Source: Nemertoderma westbladi
Taxonomy: Eukaryota > Xenacoelomorpha > Nemertodermatida > Nemertodermatidae
Reading direction: 5' to 3'
Assembly: GCA_032718475.1 (NCBI GenBank)
Contig: JAUCBJ010002154.1
Span: forward strand, 1 to 56,231
Length of the DNA: 56,231 nucleotides
Position 1 is the stretch's first letter, and every line of letters starts with the position of its first letter. Below, piece after piece: positions 49,770 through 56,231 of this stretch. Made by a program: the position numbers and the translations under genes. The notes beneath the pieces were generated by a model. That model was given only the letters and a program-made list of their open reading frames with translations. It was not told the origin of the DNA and did not search any database.

Positions 49770-52700
49770 TTGAAGAACCCGACTATATATCCTTAATCCT
49801 TAGTGGGTGTTCTGTTACCCAACTTTATTACCCTACTTGGAAGAACCCGACTTTATTACCCTACTTGGAGGATCCCGACTTTATTATCCCGGTGGAAGAA
49901 ACCCGACTTTATGTATACTACCCTACTGTTGAGAGCCCGACTTTATTACCCTAGTGGGAGGAACCCGACTTTATTAACCTAGTGGGAGGATCCCGACTTT
50001 ATTATCCCGGTGGACGTGGAAGAAACCCGACTTTATGTATACTACCCTACTGTTGAGAGCCCGACTTTTTTACCCTAGTGGGAGGAACCCGACTTTATTA
50101 ACCTAGTGGGAGGAACCCGATTTTATTACCCTAGTGGGAGGAACCCGACTTTATTACCCTAATGGGAGGAACCCGACTTTATTACCCTAATGGGAGGAAC
50201 CCGACTTTATTACCCTAATGGGAGGAACCCGACTTTATTACCCTAGTGGGAGGAACCCGACTTTATTACCCTAATGGGAGGAACCCGACTTTATTACCCT
50301 AGTGGGAGGAACACGACTTTATTACCCTAATGGGAGGAACCCGACTTTATTACCCTAATGAGAGGAACCCGACTTTATTACCCTTACCCTGGAAGGAGGA
50401 ACCCGACTTTATTATACCCTAGTGAGAGGATCCCGACTTGATTACCCTAGTGGGAAGAACCCGAGTTTATTAACCTAGTGGGAAGAACCCGACTTTATTA
50501 CCCTAGTAGGAGGAACCCGACTTTATTACCCTAGTGGGAAGAACCCGAGTTTATTAACCTAGTGGGAAGAACCCGACTTTATTACCCTAGTAGGAGGAAC
50601 CCGACTTTATTACCCTAGTGGGAAGAACCCGAGTTTATTAACCTAGTGGGAAGAACCCGACTTTATTACCCTAGTAGGAGGAACCCGACTTTATTAACCT
50701 AGTGGGAGGAACCCGACTTTATTAACCTAGTGGGAGGAACCCGACTTTATTACCCTAATGGGAGGAACCCGACTTTATTACCCTAATGGGAGGAACCCGA
50801 CTTTATTACCCTAATGGGAGGAACCCGACTTTATTGCCCTTACCCTAGAAGGAGGAACCAGACTTTATTACCCTAATGGGAGGAACCCGACTTTATTACC
50901 CTAATGGGAGGAACCCGACTTTATTGCCCTTACCCTAGAAGGAGGAACCAGACTTTATTACCCTAATGGGAGGAACCCGACTTTATTACCCTAATGGGAG
51001 GAACCCGACTTTATTACCCTAATGGGAGGAACCCGACTTTATTGCCCTTACCCTAGAAGGAGGAACCAGACTTTATTACCCTAGTGAGAGTAACCCGACT
51101 TTATTAACCTAGTGGGAGGAACCCGACTTTATTAACCTAGTGGGAGGAACCCGACTTTATTACCCTAGTAGGAGGAACCCCACTTTATTACCCTAATGGG
51201 AGGAACCCGATTTTATTTCCATAGTGGGAGGAACCCGACTTTATTACCCTAGTGGGAGAAACTCGAGTTCATTACCCTAGTGGGAGGAACTCGAGTTTAT
51301 TACCATAGTGAGAGGAATCCGACTTTATTGTGACCCTACTGGAGGAACCCGACTTTATTACCCTAGTGGGAGGAACCCGACTTTATTACCCTAGTGGGGG
51401 GAACCCGACTTTATTACCCTACTGGAGGAACCCGACTTTATTACCCTAGTGGGAGGAACCCGACTTTATTACCCTAGTGGGAGGAACTCGAGTTTATTAC
51501 CCTAGTGGGAGGAATCCGACTTTATTGTGACCCTACTGGAGGAACCCGACTTTATTACCCTAGTGGGAGGAACCCAATTTTATTTCCCTAGTGGGAGGAA
51601 CCCGACTTTATTACCCTAGTGGGAGGAACCCGACTTTATTACCCTAGTGGGAGGAACCTGATTTTATTTCCCTAGTGGGGGGAACCCGACTATTACCCTA
51701 GTGGCAGGAACCCGACTTTATTAACCTAGTGGGAGGAACCCGACTTTATTTCCCCAGTGGGAGGAACCCGACTTTATTACCCTAGTGGGAAGAACCCGAC
51801 TTTATTACCCTATTGGGAGGAACCCGAATTTATTACCCTAGTGGGAGGAACCCGACTTTATTGCCCTAGTGGGAGGAACCCGACTTTATTACCCTAGTGG
51901 GAGGAACCTGATTTTATTTCCCTAGTGGGGGGAACCCGACTATTACCCTAGTGGGAGGATCCCGACTTTATTAACCTAGTGGGAGGAACCCGACTTTATT
52001 TCCCCAGTGGGAGGAACCCGACTTTAATACCCTAGTGGGAAGAACCCGACTTTATTACCCTAGTGGGAGGAACCCGACTTTATTACCCTAATAGGAGGAA
52101 CCCGACTTTATTAACCTAATGGGAGGAACCCGACTTTATTACCCTTACCCTGGAAAGAGGAACCCGACTTTATTACCCTAGTGAGAGGATCCCGACTTTA
52201 TTACCCTAGTGGGAAGAACCCGAGTTTATTAACCTAGTGGGAAGAACCCGACTTTATTACCCTAGTAGGAGGAACCCGACTTTATTAACCTAGTGGGAGG
52301 AACCCGACTTTATTACCCTAGTGGGAGGAACCCGACTTTATTACCCTAGTGGGAGGAACCCGACTTTATTACCCTAGTGGGAGGAACCCGACTTTATTAC
52401 CCTAGTGGGAGGAACCCGACTTTATTACCCTAGTGGGTGGCACCCGACTTTATTACCCTAGTGGGAGGAACCCGACTTTATTAACCTAGTGGGAGGAACC
52501 CGACTTTATTAACCTATTGGGAGGAACCCGACTTTATTACCCTAATGGGAGGAACCCGACTTTATTACCCTAATGGGAGGAACCCGACTTTATTACCCTA
52601 ATGGGAGGAACCCGACTTTATTGCCCTTACCCTAGAAGGAGGAACCAGACTTTATTACCCTAGTAAGAGTAACCCGACTTTATTAACCTAGTGGGAAGAA

Positions 52701-55700
52701 CCCGACTTTATTACCCTAGTAGGAGGAACCCGACTTTATTAACCTAGTGGGAGGAACCCGACTTTATTACCCTAATGGGAGGAACCCGACTTTATTACCC
52801 TAATGGGAGGAACCCGACTTTATTGCCCTTACCCTAGAAGGAGGAACCAGACTTTATTACCCTAGTGAGAGTAACCCGACTTTATTAACCTAGTGGGAAG
52901 AACCCGACTTTATTACCCTAGTAGGAGGAACCCGACTTTATTAACCTAGTGGGAGGAACCCGACTTTATTAACCTAGTGGGAAGAACCCGACTTTATTAC
53001 CCTAGTAGGAGGAACCCGACTTTATTACCCTAGTGAGAGTAACTCGACTTTATTAACCTAGTGGGAAGAACCCGACTTTATTACCCTAGTAGGAGGAACC
53101 CGACTTTATTAACCTAGTGGGAGGAACCCGACTTTATTACCCTAGTGAGAGTAACCCGACTTTATTAACCTAGTGGGAAGAACCCGACTTTATTACCCTA
53201 GTAGGAGGAACCCGACTTTATTAACCTAGTGGGAGGAGCCCGACTTTATTAACCTAGTGGAAGGAACCCGACTTTATTAACCTAGTAGGAGGAACCCGAC
53301 TTTATTAACCTAGAGGGAGGAACCCCACTTTATTACCCTAATGGGAGGAACCCGATTTTATTTCCATAGTGGGAGGAACCCGACTTTATTACCCTAGTGG
53401 GAGAAACTCGAGTTTATTACCCTAGTGGGGGGAACTCGAGTTTATTACCCTAGTGAGAGGAATCCGACTTTATTGTGACCCTACTGGAGGAACCCGACTT
53501 TATTACCCTAGTGGGAGGAACCCGACTTTATTACCCTAGTGGGGGGAACCCGACTTTATTACCCTACTGGAGGAACCCGACTTTATTACCCTAGTGGGAG
53601 GAACCCGACTTTATTACCCTAGTGGGAGGAACTCGAGTTTATTACCCTAGTGGGAGGAATCCGACTTTATTGTGACCCTACTGGAGGAACCCGACTTTAT
53701 TACCCTTGTGGGAGGAACCCAATTTTATTTCCCTAGTGGGAGGAACCCGACTTTATTACCCTAGTGGGAGGAACCCGACTTTATTACCCTAGTGGGAGGA
53801 ACCTGATTTTATTTCCCTAGTGGGGGGAACCCGACTATTACCCTAGTGGCAGGAACCCGACTTTATTAACCTAGTGGGAGGAACCCGACTTTATTTCCCC
53901 AGTGGGAGGAACCCGACTTTATTACCCTAGTGGGAAGAACCCGACTTTATTACCCTATTGGTAGGAACCCGAATTTATTACCCTAGTGGGAGGAACCCGA
54001 CTTTATTGCCCTAGTGGGAGGAACCCGACTTTATTACCCTAGTGGGGGAGGATCCCGACTTTATTAACCTAGTGGGAGGAACCCGACTTTATTTCCCCAG
54101 TGGGAGGAACCCGACTTTATTACCCTAGTGGGAAGAACCCGACTTTATTACCCTAGTGGGAGGAACCCGACTTTATTAACCTAGTGGGAGGAACCCGACT
54201 TTATTAACCTAGTGGGAGGAACCCGACTTTATTAACCTAGAGGGAGGAACCCCACTTTATTACCCTAATGGGAGGAACCCGATTTTATTTCCATAGTGGG
54301 AGGAACCCGACTTTATTACCCTAGTGTGAGAAACTCGAGTTTATTAACCTAGTGGGAGGAATCCGACTTTATTACCCTAGTGGGGGGGACCCGACTTTAT
54401 TACCCTACTGGAGGAACCCGACTTTATTACCCTAGTGGGAGCAACCCGACTACTGGGAGCAACTCGAGTTTATTACCCTAGTGGGAGGAATCCGACTTTA
54501 TTGTGACCCTACTGGAGGAACCCGACTTTATTACCCTACTGGAGGAACCCGACTTTATTACCCTAGTGGGAGGAACCCGACTTTATTACCCTAGTGGGAG
54601 GAACCCGAATTTATTACCCTAGTGGGGGGATCCCGACTTTATTACCCTACTGGGAGGAACCCGACTTTATTACCCTAGTGGGAGAAACCCGACTTTATTA
54701 CCCTAGTGGGAGAGAACCCGACTTTATTACCCTAGTGGGAGGAACCCGGCTTTATTACCCTACTGGAGGAACCCGACTTTATTACCCTAGTGGGAGGAAC
54801 CCGACTTTATTACCCTAGTGGGAGGAACCCGACTTTATTACCCTAGTGGGAGGAACCCGGCTTTATTACCCTACTGGAGGAACCCGACTTTATTACCCTA
54901 GTGGGAGGAACCCGACTTTATTACCCTAGTGGGAGGAACCCGAATTTATTACCCTAGTGGGGGGATCCCGACTTTATTACCCTACTGGAGGAACCCGACT
55001 TTATTACCCTACTGGAGGAACCCGACTTTATTACCCTAGTGGGAGGAACCCGACTTTATTACCCTAGTGGGAGGAACCCGAATTTATTACCCTAGTGGGG
55101 GGATCCCGACTTTATTACCCTACTGGAGGAACCCGACTTTATTATCCTAGTGGGAGGAACCCGATTTTATTTCCCTAGTGGGAGGAACCCGACTATATTA
55201 CCCTAGTGGGAAGAACTCGAGTTTATTACCCTAGTGGGAGGAATCCGACTTTATTGTGACCCTACTGGAGGAACCCGACTTTATTACCCTAGTGGGAGGA
55301 ACCCGACTTTATTACCCTAGTGGGAGGAACCCGACTTTATTCCTAGTCGGAGGAACTCGACTTTATTACCCTACTGGAGGAACCCGACTTTATTACCCTA
55401 GTGGGAGGAACCCGACTTTATTACCGTAGTGGGAGGAACCCGATTTTATTTCCCTAGTGGGAGGAACCCGACTTTATTTCCCTAGTGGGAGGAACCCGAC
55501 TTTATTCCCTAGTCGGAGGAACTCGACTTTATTACCCTACTGGAGGAACCCGACTTTATTACCCTAGTGGGAGGAACCCGACTTTATTACCCTAGTGGGA
55601 GGAACCCGATTTTATTTCCCTAGTGGGAGGAACCCGACTTTATTACCCTAGTGGGAGGAACCCGACTTTATTACCCTAATGGGAGGAACCCGATTTTATT

Positions 55701-56231
55701 TCCCTAGTGGGAGGAACCCGACTTTATTACCCTAGTGGGAGGAACCCGACTTTATTACCCTAGAGGGAGGAACCCGACTTTATTACCCTAGAGGGAGGAA
55801 CCCGACTTTATTACCCTAGAGGGAGGAACCCGACTTTATTAACCTAGAGGGAGGAACCCGACTTTATTAACCTAGTGGGAGGAACCCGACTTTATTACCC
55901 TAGTGGGAGGAACCCGACTTTATTACCCTAGTGGGAGGAACCCGACTTTATTACCCTAATGGGAGGAACCCGACTTTATTACCCTAGTGGGAGGAACCCG
56001 ACTTTATTACCGTAGTGGGAGGAACCCGATTTTATTTCCCTAGTGGGAGGAACCCGACTTTATTAACCTAGAGGGAGGAACCCCACTTTATTACCCTAAT
56101 GGGAGGAACCCGACTTTATTACCCTAGTGGGAGGAACCCGATTTTATTTCCCTAGTGGGACGAACCCGACTTTATTACCCTAATGGGAGGAACCCGACTT
56201 TATTACCCTAGTGGGAGGAACCCGACTTTAT
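49770..56231 (+). repeat. 28-bp minisatellite array, >6.4 kb, continuing past window end
   Basis: About 230 tandem units have the core GAACCCGACTTTATTACCC and an AGTGGGAG or AATGGGAG link, mostly 28 bp. Common variants have AACTCGAGTTT, GATTTTATTTCC, a TACTGG 27-bp form, or extra bases as in TTGCCCTTACCC. Variants recur in the same order at several places, for example from 51178, 53328 and 54250. This shows higher-order duplication blocks of about 2 kb and less. The array lies in the intron after 49337. Open frames through it are artefacts of the repeat. Confidence 0.95.

Noticed and set aside
54594-54818. 74-codon open frame with GTRLYYPSG repeats
   Set aside because: It is a by-product of the 28-bp repeat, which lacks stops over short runs.
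49770-56231. Telomeric repeat, because some units contain ACCCTAA
   Set aside because: The unit is 28 bp with only one CCCTAA-like word in some variants and never in tandem, so this is an interstitial minisatellite.
49770-56231. CRISPR-like array
   Set aside because: The units are contiguous with no unique spacers, and the window is eukaryotic.

Overview
This is eukaryotic DNA from an invertebrate animal; the phylum cannot be fixed from the sequence. The evidence is spliceosomal exon/intron structure, a Cys-loop (pentameric ligand-gated) ion channel gene, an exon resembling the centrosomal protein CEP89, BEL/Pao LTR retrotransposons, several families of non-LTR retrotransposon, tRNA-derived SINEs and large minisatellites. 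About three quarters of the window is transposon or tandem repeat.

The main host gene runs on the + strand and is found only by joining small exons: 3379-3513 (end of the extracellular domain), 13734-13908 (TM1 and first half of TM2), 39924-40284 (rest of TM2, TM3, cytoplasmic loop) and 40535-40741 (TM4 and stop). All phases match, giving the last ~265 residues of a divergent Cys-loop receptor. The 5' exons lie outside the window or were not seen. The protein ends in KDEL, on the side of the membrane that faces the ER lumen. The two large introns (10.2 and 26.0 kb) are filled with transposons.

Layout. 1-2.7 kb: two pieces of a decayed RT + restriction-like-endonuclease non-LTR element, in the wrong order. 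3.58-13.22 kb: BEL/Pao element 1, with a full 1313-bp 5' LTR, a 267-bp 3' LTR remnant and a 5-bp target duplication, broken by an intact 969-codon LINE. 15.25-38.59 kb: BEL/Pao element 2 on the - strand, bounded by 1.07/1.15-kb LTRs and target duplication CCCAA. It carries gag, protease, RT, RNase H and integrase, then an unrecognised ~1370-codon accessory reading frame between integrase and the 3' LTR. A LINE (26.11-31.06 kb, 10-bp target duplication) sits in its pol, and a solo LTR of the same BEL family (29335-30509, target duplication CATGG) sits in that LINE. 41.86-42.37 kb: 5'-truncated copy of the same LINE family. 43.56-48.17 kb: near-intact two-ORF CR1-like LINE on the - strand. 49134-49337: CEP89-like exon with a perfect 5' splice site. 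49.77-56.23 kb: 28-bp minisatellite that continues past the window end.

The mobile elements encode their own replication proteins and do not form a pathway with the host genes. They stretch the channel gene's introns, and their nesting gives a relative insertion order. The strongest candidates for undescribed biology are the KDEL-tailed Cys-loop receptor with an unusual TM2 and the giant BEL/Pao element with its accessory ORF.
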